A DNA stretch of 6,842 nucleotides from Caulobacteraceae bacterium. GTDB taxonomy: Bacteria; Pseudomonadota; Alphaproteobacteria; Caulobacterales; Caulobacteraceae. This document shows, one piece after another, positions 1 through 4,784 of the stretch; within the stretch, counting starts at the first letter, position 1; each line of letters opens with the position of its first letter. The notes under the pieces are model-generated. The model made no database searches. It was not told where the DNA came from and saw only the letters and a program-made list of their open reading frames with translations. The translations under genes and the position numbers were made by a program. The DNA lies in assembly GCA_003136615.1 (NCBI GenBank), contig PLFA01000056.1:1472-8313 (forward strand), read 5' to 3'.

Positions 1-153
1 GCCTTCGCCGAAAAGGTCATTCCCCGGGTCCCGGCCCGGCGCTGGGGCGACCCGGCGGATTTCGGGGGCATCGCCGTCTATCTGACATCCGACGCCTCCG
101 CCTATCACTCTGGCGACACCTTCGTCATCGATGGCGGTTATTCAATCTTTTAG
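1..153 (+). CDS. Short-chain dehydrogenase/reductase, C-terminal fragment
   Basis: This is the last 50 codons of a gene that begins left of the window, read in frame 1 and ending at TAG 151-153. The visible peptide has the typical tail of a classical short-chain dehydrogenase/reductase (SDR). It contains a P-x-R-R-W-G-D-P-x-D-F stretch, then G-I-A-V-Y-L-T-S-D-A-S, then Y-H-S-G-D-T-F-V-I-D-G-G-Y close to the end. In SDRs this region holds the last helix and strand of the Rossmann fold and part of the substrate pocket and tetramer interface. The nucleotide-binding glycines and the Ser-Tyr-Lys catalytic residues are outside the window, so substrate and cofactor cannot be assigned. It differs clearly from the phaB product further right, so it is not a duplicate of that gene. 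It converges on phaR with 17 bases between the stop codons. Confidence 0.85.
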   Translation, partial: AFAEKVIPRVPARRWGDPADFGGIAVYLTSDASAYHSGDTFVIDGGYSIF

Positions 154-154
154 G

Positions 155-182
155 AAAAGGCGGAGAGGCCTCAGACCTTTTT
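155..182. terminator. Possible bidirectional terminator between the SDR gene and phaR
   Basis: AAAAGG (155-160) and CCTTTT (176-181) form an inverted repeat. On the + strand it ends in a run of five T (178-182), and on the - strand the left arm gives a run of four T. The site lies between two convergent stop codons, where a shared terminator is expected. The stem is A/T-rich and interrupted, and an inner GAGGCCTC palindrome (165-172) cannot pair fully within it, so stability is doubtful. It also overlaps the last codons of phaR. Confidence 0.3.
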
Positions 183-776
183 GTTGAGTTCCGCAAGCTG
201 CTCCTGCATGGCCGCCATTTGTTTGCGAAGTTCCGCGAGAGCGTCGCTGTCCGACGGCGATGCGGCAGGCTTCGGCGCCGTGGGCGGCGTCTCCTCCCCC
301 CGGAACGCGAAGGGGGTAAACATTTTCATCGCGCGATCAAACAGAGCCATGTTCTGGCGGATCTGTTCATCGAACACGCCCATGGTCGGCGGCGTCACTG
401 CTGAAATCTGTGAGCGCATGCGCTCCTGCTGGCGGATAAAGCTGTCGAGAGACAGTTCCAGAAAACTGGGCAGGAAAGCCTGCATGCGGTCGCCATAGAA
501 GCCGATAAGTTGCCGCAGGAACTGGATTGGCAGGAGATTCTGGCCCCGCGCCTCTTCCTCGAAGATAATCTGGGTCAGCACTTTGCGCGTGATATCCTCG
601 CCGCTCTTGGCGTCACGAACCTCGAAGTTCACGCCCTCCTTGACCATGCGCGACAGGTCTTCAAGGGTAATGTAGCTGCTCGTCGCCTTGTTATAGAGAC
701 GACGATTGGCATATTTCTGAATAATGATTTTCTCATGAGCGCCGGCTGCGGCGGCGCTCTCGGTATCGCTCTGCAT
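171..776 (-). CDS. phaR: PHB-responsive transcriptional repressor PhaR
   Basis: PhaR regulators bind PHB polymer or oligomers and release DNA when polymer is present, controlling phasin, synthase and their own genes. From the chosen ATG at 774-776 the product is 201 residues. Residues 15-76 match the PHB/PHA accumulation regulator DNA-binding domain: K-I-I-I-Q-K-Y-A-N-R-R-L-Y-N near residues 16-29, then S-S-Y-I-T-L-E-D-L and the I-T-R-K-V-L-T-Q-I-I-F-E-E segment. A PHB_acc domain follows (about 80-125), including L-P-I-Q-F-L-R-Q-L-I-G-F-Y-G-D-R-M-Q. A Pro/Ala/Ser linker then leads to a predicted coiled coil at about 175-201 (L-A-E-L-R-K-Q-M-A-A-M-Q-E-Q-L-A-E-L), a plausible oligomerisation segment. 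The reading frame extends upstream to 848, but those codons are unlike the family and lack a ribosome site, whereas AAGGA sits 5 bases before 776. phaR is divergent from phaA across a TGC/GCA-rich spacer. Confidence 0.94.
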   Translation of the reverse strand: MQSDTESAAAAGAHEKIIIQKYANRRLYNKATSSYITLEDLSRMVKEGVNFEVRDAKSGEDITRKVLTQIIFEEEARGQNLLPIQFLRQLIGFYGDRMQAFLPSFLELSLDSFIRQQERMRSQISAVTPPTMGVFDEQIRQNMALFDRAMKMFTPFAFRGEETPPTAPKPAASPSDSDALAELRKQMAAMQEQLAELNKKV

Positions 777-781
777 GGGCG

Positions 782-786
782 TCCTT
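782..786 (-). promoter_or_regulatory. Ribosome binding site that fixes the phaR start
   Basis: On the - strand, AAGGA (preceded by two further A) lies 5 bases before the ATG at 774-776. The alternative in-frame ATG at 804-806 and the outer start at 846-848 have no purine-rich site at a suitable distance. This supports the 201-residue PhaR over the longer forms. Confidence 0.6.
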
Positions 787-818
787 TTCGGCTGGGCGAT
801 GCCCATGCGGCCATTTAT

Positions 819-872
819 TGCGCATCGCGGCATGCGGCGCCAGCACATTTGCCTGTTTGCTGCGCAGCATGC
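819..872. promoter_or_regulatory. TGC/GCA palindrome cluster, candidate PhaR operator
   Basis: The divergent phaR-phaA spacer holds several short palindromes built from TGC/GCA: TGCGCA at 819-824, GCATGC at 830-835, and a perfect 12-base palindrome TGCTGCGCAGCA at 858-869, running on into another GCATGC by 872. PhaR proteins of Paracoccus and Rhodobacter are known to bind TGC-rich or CTGC/GCAG-type dyads, so an autoregulatory operator here is a reasonable inference. The 12-base palindrome also overlaps the candidate -35 element of phaA. GC-rich genomes contain such palindromes by chance, so confidence is limited. Confidence 0.4.
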
Positions 873-885
873 CCCGGCTTATAGC
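857..885 (+). promoter_or_regulatory. Candidate sigma-70-type promoter for phaA
   Basis: TTGCTG (857-862) and TATAGC (880-885) are separated by 17 bases, the optimal spacing for a housekeeping promoter, and lie 44 bases before the phaA ATG. The -35 element sits inside the 12-base palindrome at 858-869. A 5' leader starting near 892 would carry a small inverted repeat (GCGG 895-898, CCGC 903-906) just before a weak GGAG ribosome site at 914-917. Each hexamer matches the E. coli consensus only partly, so this is a proposal. Confidence 0.33.
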
Positions 886-928
886 TCGGGTGAAGCGGCA
901 AGCCGCATAAACTGGAGCCGAAACCCTC

Positions 929-2104
929 ATGTCTGACGTCGTCATCGTCTCCGCCGCGCGGACGCCAGTAGGGTCCTTCAACGGCGCGTTTGCCGGCCTC
1001 GCGGCCCACGAACTTGGACGCATCGCCATTGAAGCGGCCATCGCCCGGGGCGGGATTACCGCGGCGGATGTGGATGAGGTGGTCCTGGGGCAGGTGTTGC
1101 AAGCGGGCGCCGGCCAGGGTCCGGCCCGCCAAGCCTCGGTGAATGCCGGCGTGCCGGTGGAAAGCCCCGCGTGGAGCGTCAACCAGCTCTGCGGATCGGG
1201 CCTGCGCGCCGTCGCCCTCGGCGCCCAACAGATTGCCGCTGGGGATGCGCGTATCGTCGTCGCCGGCGGTCAGGAGAGCATGAGCCAGGCGCCCCACGCC
1301 GCCCATCTTCGCACGGGCCAGAAGATGGGGGATCTCGGCCTCGTGGACACCATGATCAAGGACGGGCTTTGGGACGCCTTTCACGGCTATCACATGGGTC
1401 AAACCGCGGAAAATATCGCCTCGCGCTGGCAAATCACGCGCGAGGAGCAGGATCGCTTCGCCGTCGCCTCTCAGAACAAGGCCGAGGCCGCCCAGAAGGG
1501 CGGACGTTTCGCTGGCGAGATCGCGTCCGTGACGATTAAGGGCCGCAAGGGCGACACCGTGGTGGATCAGGATGAATATATCCGCCATGGCGCGACCTAT
1601 GAGAGCGTCAGCGGTCTGCGCCCGGCTTTCGCCAAGGATGGAACCGTCACGGCGGCCAATGCCTCGGGGCTGAATGACGGCGCCGCGGCCCTAGTGCTGA
1701 TGACCGCTGACGAAGCCCACAGGCGTGGCCTAAGGCCCTTGGCGCGCATCGCGTCTTGGGCGCATGCGGGGGTTGAGCCGGAGATCATGGGCACGGGACC
1801 CATTCCGGCCAGCCGAAAGGCGCTGGAAAAGGCGGGCTGGAAGGTCGCTGACCTGGACCTCATCGAGTCCAATGAGGCCTTCGCCGCCCAGTCGATCTCG
1901 GTGGTGCGCGAGCTGGGCCTCGACGGCGCCAAGGTGAACGTAAACGGAGGCGCCATCGCCATAGGCCATCCTATTGGCGCATCGGGAGCGCGGATACTCA
2001 CCACTCTGGTTCACGAAATGAACCGATCCGGCGTTAAGAAGGGCCTCGCCACGCTGTGCGTCGGTGGCGGGATGGGCGTGGCCATGTGTGTGGAAGCGGC
2101 CTGA
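929..2104 (+). CDS. phaA: Acetyl-CoA acetyltransferase (beta-ketothiolase) PhaA
   Basis: This biosynthetic thiolase condenses two acetyl-CoA to acetoacetyl-CoA, the first step of PHB synthesis, in the cytoplasm. The 391-residue length matches bacterial thiolases (about 390-394). The thiolase N domain spans about 4-260 and the C domain about 268-390. The nucleophile is Cys88 in N-Q-L-C-G-S-G-L-R. Other signatures are G-G-Q-E-S-M-S near 112-118, N-E-A-F-A in the C domain, His347 in G-H-P-I-G-A-S-G, and the base Cys377 in C-V-G-G-G-M-G. These positions parallel Cys89/His348/Cys378 of the Zoogloea ramigera enzyme. The ATG start gives the standard M-S-D-V-V-I-V-S-A-A-R-T-P N-terminus; its ribosome site (GGAG at 914-917, 11 bases away) is weak. 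Position next to phaR and before phaB supports phaA over the paralogous atoB. A degradative role is possible, since thiolases are reversible. Confidence 0.95.
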   Translation: MSDVVIVSAARTPVGSFNGAFAGLAAHELGRIAIEAAIARGGITAADVDEVVLGQVLQAGAGQGPARQASVNAGVPVESPAWSVNQLCGSGLRAVALGAQQIAAGDARIVVAGGQESMSQAPHAAHLRTGQKMGDLGLVDTMIKDGLWDAFHGYHMGQTAENIASRWQITREEQDRFAVASQNKAEAAQKGGRFAGEIASVTIKGRKGDTVVDQDEYIRHGATYESVSGLRPAFAKDGTVTAANASGLNDGAAALVLMTADEAHRRGLRPLARIASWAHAGVEPEIMGTGPIPASRKALEKAGWKVADLDLIESNEAFAAQSISVVRELGLDGAKVNVNGGAIAIGHPIGASGARILTTLVHEMNRSGVKKGLATLCVGGGMGVAMCVEAA

Positions 2105-2121
2105 CGGTTTGGCTTGACTTG

Positions 2122-2136
2122 GCCTGCGTCAGGCAG
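2122..2136 (+). repeat. Inverted repeat downstream of phaA
   Basis: In the 102-base phaA-phaB gap, GCCTG (2122-2126) and CAGGC (2130-2134) form a 5-base stem around CGT. The same bases contain CTGC (2124-2127), five bases, then GCAG (2133-2136). This could be a small hairpin in a phaAB transcript or a second PhaR-type dyad. It lacks a following T run, so it is unlikely to be a terminator. No convincing separate phaB promoter is visible: a TTGACT at 2114-2119 has no -10 element at a suitable distance. Confidence 0.3.
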
Positions 2137-2168
2137 CGACTGGACGAGATTTCACATAGGGTCAGGCT

Positions 2169-2200
2169 TCCCCTTCGAGAGGCGCGACTCAAAAGGGGAG
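2169..2200 (+). promoter_or_regulatory. phaB ribosome site within a possible hairpin
   Basis: AGGGGAG (2194-2200) lies 6 bases before the ATG at 2207 and is the strongest ribosome binding site in the window, which fixes the phaB start. Bases TCCCCTT (2169-2175) are exactly complementary to AAGGGGA (2193-2199), giving a 7-base stem around a 17-base loop; GAG (2177-2179) and CTC (2188-2190) could pair inside that loop. Such a stem would cover the Shine-Dalgarno sequence. The ribosome site is seen directly; any control of translation is inference. Confidence 0.5.
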
Positions 2201-2206
2201 AGGCGC

Positions 2207-2932
2207 ATGGCCAAAGTGGCGTTCGTCACCGGCGGAACCCGGGGCATTGGTCGCGCGATCACCGCCAAGCTCAAGGCCGAAGGCTACAGGGTCGCGGCGG
2301 GTTATGCCGGAAATGAGGCGGCGGCTCAGGCCTGCGCCAACGAGCTGGGCGTGCTGGTGGTGAAGGGAAATGTCTCGTCCTTTGCCGACTGCGCCGCAGC
2401 CGTGGCGGAGGTGGAGTCAGAGTTCGGGCCGATTGATGTGCTGGTCAATAATGCCGGCATCACCCGCGACGCTGTTCTGCACCGGATGACCGAAGCGCAC
2501 TGGAACGAGGTCATCCATGTCAACCTAGCCTCGATCTTCAATATGACCCGCAATGTCATCGAGGGGATGCGCGAGCGGAACTATGGCCGCATCGTCAATA
2601 TCAGCTCGATCAATGGCCAGAAGGGCCAGATTGGGCAAACCAATTATTCCGCCGCCAAGGCCGGCATGATCGGCTTCACCAAGGCGCTGGCTCAGGAGAA
2701 CGCCAAGAAGGGCATTACGGTTAACGTGATCGCGCCCGGCTATATCGACACCGAGATGGTCGCTGCCGTGCCTCAAGCCGTGCTGGAGCAGATTGTCGCC
2801 AATATTCCCGTCGGGCGTCTTGGCATGGCCGACGAGATCGCCCGCTGCGTCGCGTTCCTGGCGGCCGAGGAGGCGGGGTTCATCACCGGCGCGACTCTGA
2901 CCGTGAACGGCGGGCAATATATCGCAGGCTGA
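2207..2932 (+). CDS. phaB: Acetoacetyl-CoA reductase PhaB
   Basis: This cytoplasmic SDR reduces acetoacetyl-CoA to (R)-3-hydroxybutyryl-CoA, the monomer for PHB synthase. The product is 241 residues, the normal PhaB length. The cofactor motif is T-G-G-T-R-G-I-G at 8-15, N-N-A-G is at 81-84, and N106 lies in the conserved H-V-N-L segment. The catalytic residues are Ser134, Tyr147 and Lys151 (S-S-I-N-G-Q-K-G-Q, then N-Y-S-A-A-K). The N-G-Q-K-G-Q-x-G-Q-T-N-Y block is typical of PhaB and helps separate it from FabG. No acidic residue follows the second strand (G32-Y33-A34), which is compatible with NADPH use. The tail has the usual I-T-G-A-T-L-x-V-N-G-G-Q-Y. The frame stays open upstream to 2114, but those codons do not resemble PhaB and the strong ribosome site points to 2207. 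It follows phaA by 102 bases on the same strand, consistent with a phaAB operon. Confidence 0.95.
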   Translation: MAKVAFVTGGTRGIGRAITAKLKAEGYRVAAGYAGNEAAAQACANELGVLVVKGNVSSFADCAAAVAEVESEFGPIDVLVNNAGITRDAVLHRMTEAHWNEVIHVNLASIFNMTRNVIEGMRERNYGRIVNISSINGQKGQIGQTNYSAAKAGMIGFTKALAQENAKKGITVNVIAPGYIDTEMVAAVPQAVLEQIVANIPVGRLGMADEIARCVAFLAAEEAGFITGATLTVNGGQYIAG

Positions 2933-2938
2933 TCGGCT

Positions 2939-2955
2939 CGCCGGCTTGTCCGGCG
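2939..2955 (+). terminator. Weak hairpin after phaB
   Basis: CGCCGG (2939-2944) and CCGGCG (2950-2955) form a perfect 6-base stem with a 5-base loop starting 7 bases after the phaB stop codon. No T run follows, so it would be a poor intrinsic terminator. It may instead slow 3' exonucleases or assist factor-dependent termination. Confidence 0.3.
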
Positions 2956-3044
2956 TGACGCTCTTCAAAGGCTCCCGTCGCGGGTGTGGCGAATCTGCCG
3001 CACATGTCGGATGTCGCGCCGCCGGCGCGCGCGTGTCCAAAATC

Positions 3045-3061
3045 GGCCCCGATCAGGGGCC
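3045..3061 (+). repeat. Perfect GC-rich inverted repeat before the exported-protein gene
   Basis: GGCCCC (3045-3050), GATCA, and GGGGCC (3056-3061) form a perfect 6-base stem with a 5-base loop, ending 12 bases before the proposed ATG at 3074. It contains AGGGG, the only purine-rich stretch that could act as a ribosome site there, though at 14 bases it is rather far. It could be a termination structure for phaB or a leader hairpin for the next gene. The rest of the 2933-3073 spacer shows only scattered GC-rich dyads. Confidence 0.3.
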
Positions 3062-3073
3062 ATCTGCTTCGTC

Positions 3074-3850
3074 ATGGGGATAGCCCGAACGGTTAAGTCC
3101 AGTCGGGGGGCGCGCCTCCCTTTCCGGTTGGCGATAACGATAGCTTTGGCCGCGTCGACCCCGGCGGGGGCGGTAGGGCCTTCATGGCTGCGGCATGTGT
3201 TCGAGTCCCCGGCGGCGGCCCGCAACAGAGCTCCTCCTGTCGCCCGTTACACCATTGATGCGGGTGGAAACTTCGTTCTTGACCGCACCGCGGCGCCGCG
3301 CCCTCTTCTGAAATTCGAGGACAGTCCCGAAGTCTGGGCCCTGACGGTCACCCGCGGGCCACGGGGCGATCTCATCTATTGGAACGATCTGAGACAACCC
3401 TTCCTTAGGATCACCAAGTTCGGCGGGGTCACGGTCTTCACGTCCGACCGTCCTCAAGGCGCCGCGGCCGCGGTGTCGGGACCGGGCTTCCCCTTGCGGC
3501 TGGCGCCCGTAGGACCGATTGGCCTCTATCAGCATCTCGCCGTGGCCAGCGCCCGGTCCGGCCGCGCGGCGCAGCACGCTGTTGGCTACACAGCCATAGA
3601 CGCCGACCCGCTTTCAGACGGTCTGATGGCCGACGCTGCCATTGTGGCCAGCGAAGCCTTGGTCAATCTCGCTGTCCGTCCCCGTGGCCGGGCGTACCTG
3701 AGGCGTATCGGTCGCGTGACGATCATTCGTGGCGACAAGCCATCCGCCGTTGTCCATGAGGGGGTCGTGATCGTTACCGTGGCCCCGGCCGAAGGCGTCT
3801 TTGGGCGGCCATCGTCGCTCCGCATCGAAGAGGCTCTGACCGAGAGGTAG
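3074..3850 (+). CDS. Exported protein of unknown function, DUF4908-like
   Basis: No biochemical function is known to me. From the ATG at 3074 the product is 258 residues and starts with a signal peptide: basic residues K8, R11, R14 and R18, a hydrophobic run at about 19-28, and an A-G-A cleavage motif at 31-33. This suggests a periplasmic protein; no further membrane segment is evident. The mature part from about residue 58 has short beta-rich blocks: R-Y-T-I-D-A-G-G-N-F-V-L-D-R, L-K-F-E-D-S-P-E-V-W-A-L, R-G-D-L-I-Y-W-N-D, G-G-V-T-V-F-T-S-D-R-P-Q-G-A-A, and late G-R-P-S-S-L-R-I. From memory these blocks resemble the DUF4908 family of alphaproteobacteria. The frame extends upstream to a GTG at 2984, but that segment is an arginine-rich stretch unlike a protein N-terminus. 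The ribosome site is poor, so the start is uncertain. It lies 141 bases after phaB and may share its transcript or stand alone. Confidence 0.75.
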   Translation: MGIARTVKSSRGARLPFRLAITIALAASTPAGAVGPSWLRHVFESPAAARNRAPPVARYTIDAGGNFVLDRTAAPRPLLKFEDSPEVWALTVTRGPRGDLIYWNDLRQPFLRITKFGGVTVFTSDRPQGAAAAVSGPGFPLRLAPVGPIGLYQHLAVASARSGRAAQHAVGYTAIDADPLSDGLMADAAIVASEALVNLAVRPRGRAYLRRIGRVTIIRGDKPSAVVHEGVVIVTVAPAEGVFGRPSSLRIEEALTER

Positions 3851-3860
3851 AGGGCCAGCC

Positions 3861-4610
3861 TTATCCCGCGAAGTCATCCTTCTTGGCGCGCAATTGGGCG
3901 AAGGCTGCGGGGGCCGTCGCGGCTTCGGGCACCAGACGGGGCGCGCGCAGAAACGGATTGGTCGCCAATTCCTCGGCAAGCGTTGTGGGCACGGTGGCAT
4001 CACCTCGCGCGCGCGCTTCGAAGATCGCGTCCGCCCGGCGCGCGACAACCGGGTCATGGTCGATACTCAGTGCGAAGCGCGCATTCGTTGCGGTATATTC
4101 ATGGGCGCAATAGATCACCGTGCTCGGGGGCAGCCGCGCCAGGCGCTGCAGACTGGCCCACATTTGCTCAGCGTCGCCCTCAAAAATTCGTCCGCATCCC
4201 ATGACGAACAGCGTATCCCCCACAAATGCAATCTCGTCGGCGGCGTCGAAATAGGCGATATGGCCTAGAGTGTGGCCTCCGCAATCGATGACCGAAAAGT
4301 TCGTCGCGCCCAGACTCACCATATCGCCGCCCGACACCCCGCGATCCAACGGCGCTATCTGGCGCACCTCCTCGGGGCCAACGATGACTGCGCCCGTCGC
4401 CGCCTTTATGGCGGCGTTTCCCCCGGCATGGTCAGGATGCCAATGGGTGTTAAGGATCATGTCGAGGCCCCATCCGGCCTCGCCCAGCGCCGCCAGAACC
4501 GCCTCGGCGTCGGGCGTGTCCACGCAAGCGGTCAGGCCACTCGCCGTGTCCCGCAGAATGAAGCCATAATTGTCCGCGAGGCAGGCAAATTGGCGAACTT
4601 CGAGGGTCAT
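3861..4610 (-). CDS. gloB: Hydroxyacylglutathione hydrolase (glyoxalase II)
   Basis: This metallo-beta-lactamase-fold enzyme hydrolyses S-D-lactoylglutathione to D-lactate and glutathione, the second step of methylglyoxal detoxification. The 249-residue product has the full metal-binding set: T-H-W-H-P-D-H at 55-61 (His56, His58, Asp60, His61), His113 in G-G-H-T-L-G-H, Asp132 in V-G-D-T-L-F, and His170 in C-A-H-E-Y-T. G-C-G-R-I-F-E-G-D at 138-146 is the usual glyoxalase II block. The C-terminal HAGH domain (about 171-249) shows T-N-P-F-L-R and a final K-K-D-D-F, the region that contacts glutathione in known enzymes. On the - strand AGGA lies 6 bases before the ATG. The gene converges at 10 bases on the DUF4908-like gene, with no clear terminator between them, and is divergent from the methyltransferase. 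Other MBL-fold hydrolases are less likely given the C-terminal motifs. Confidence 0.94.
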   Translation of the reverse strand: MTLEVRQFACLADNYGFILRDTASGLTACVDTPDAEAVLAALGEAGWGLDMILNTHWHPDHAGGNAAIKAATGAVIVGPEEVRQIAPLDRGVSGGDMVSLGATNFSVIDCGGHTLGHIAYFDAADEIAFVGDTLFVMGCGRIFEGDAEQMWASLQRLARLPPSTVIYCAHEYTATNARFALSIDHDPVVARRADAIFEARARGDATVPTTLAEELATNPFLRAPRLVPEAATAPAAFAQLRAKKDDFAG

Positions 4611-4727
4611 GATGAATCCTGTTCCAATCTGATCTCGATCACCGCCGCGCCGACCTCGTCAGCGCGTGGACGTGGCAGGGAGACAGAGGCGCGTCTTAAC
4701 GAATACAGTTGGGGCTTGTGATGCGAA

Positions 4728-4746
4728 CGCGCTAGCGCGCCTAGCG
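4728..4746. promoter_or_regulatory. Overlapping dyads in the gloB-methyltransferase spacer
   Basis: CGCGCTAGCGCG at 4728-4739 is a perfect 12-base palindrome. Overlapping it, CGCTAG (4730-4735) and CTAGCG (4741-4746) form a second inverted repeat around CGCGC. The pair lies in the middle of the 174-base divergent spacer (4611-4784), where a regulator could act on both genes. No convincing -35/-10 pair is recognisable on either strand of this spacer, and no known operator type is recognised. Confidence 0.35.
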
Positions 4747-4772
4747 TCCATATCGAGAGCGGGTTGGAGGCG

Positions 4773-4777
4773 AGGAG
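4773..4777 (+). promoter_or_regulatory. Ribosome binding site for the methyltransferase
   Basis: AGGAG ends 7 bases before a GTG at 4785, the normal distance, and 13 bases before the ATG at 4791. This favours GTG as the start. An outer TTG at 4764 has no comparable site. Confidence 0.5.
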
Positions 4778-4784
4778 CCGCGGC

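Noticed and set aside
777..848. N-terminal extension of PhaR to 225 residues
   Set aside because: The added residues are not PhaR-like and the AAGGA site points to the ATG at 774-776.
510..884. 124-codon + strand frame opposite the phaR start
   Set aside because: It is antisense to the conserved DNA-binding domain of PhaR, and the peptide resembles no known family.
815..1588. 257-codon open frame on the - strand opposite phaA
   Set aside because: It lies wholly antisense to a clear thiolase and its divergent spacer, has no family motifs, and long antisense frames are expected in GC-rich coding DNA.
2114..2119. TTGACT as a -35 element for a phaB promoter
   Set aside because: The bases 16-18 downstream (about 2136-2143) are GC-rich with no -10-like hexamer.
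2114..2206. N-terminal extension of PhaB by 31 residues
   Set aside because: The extension has no resemblance to PhaB, and a strong Shine-Dalgarno sits 6 bases before the ATG at 2207, giving the standard M-A-K-V-A-F-V-T-G-G start.
2984..3073. N-terminal extension of the DUF4908-like protein by 30 residues
   Set aside because: The stretch is Arg/Cys-rich (with R-R-R-R), would bury the signal peptide, and lacks a ribosome site at the outer GTG.
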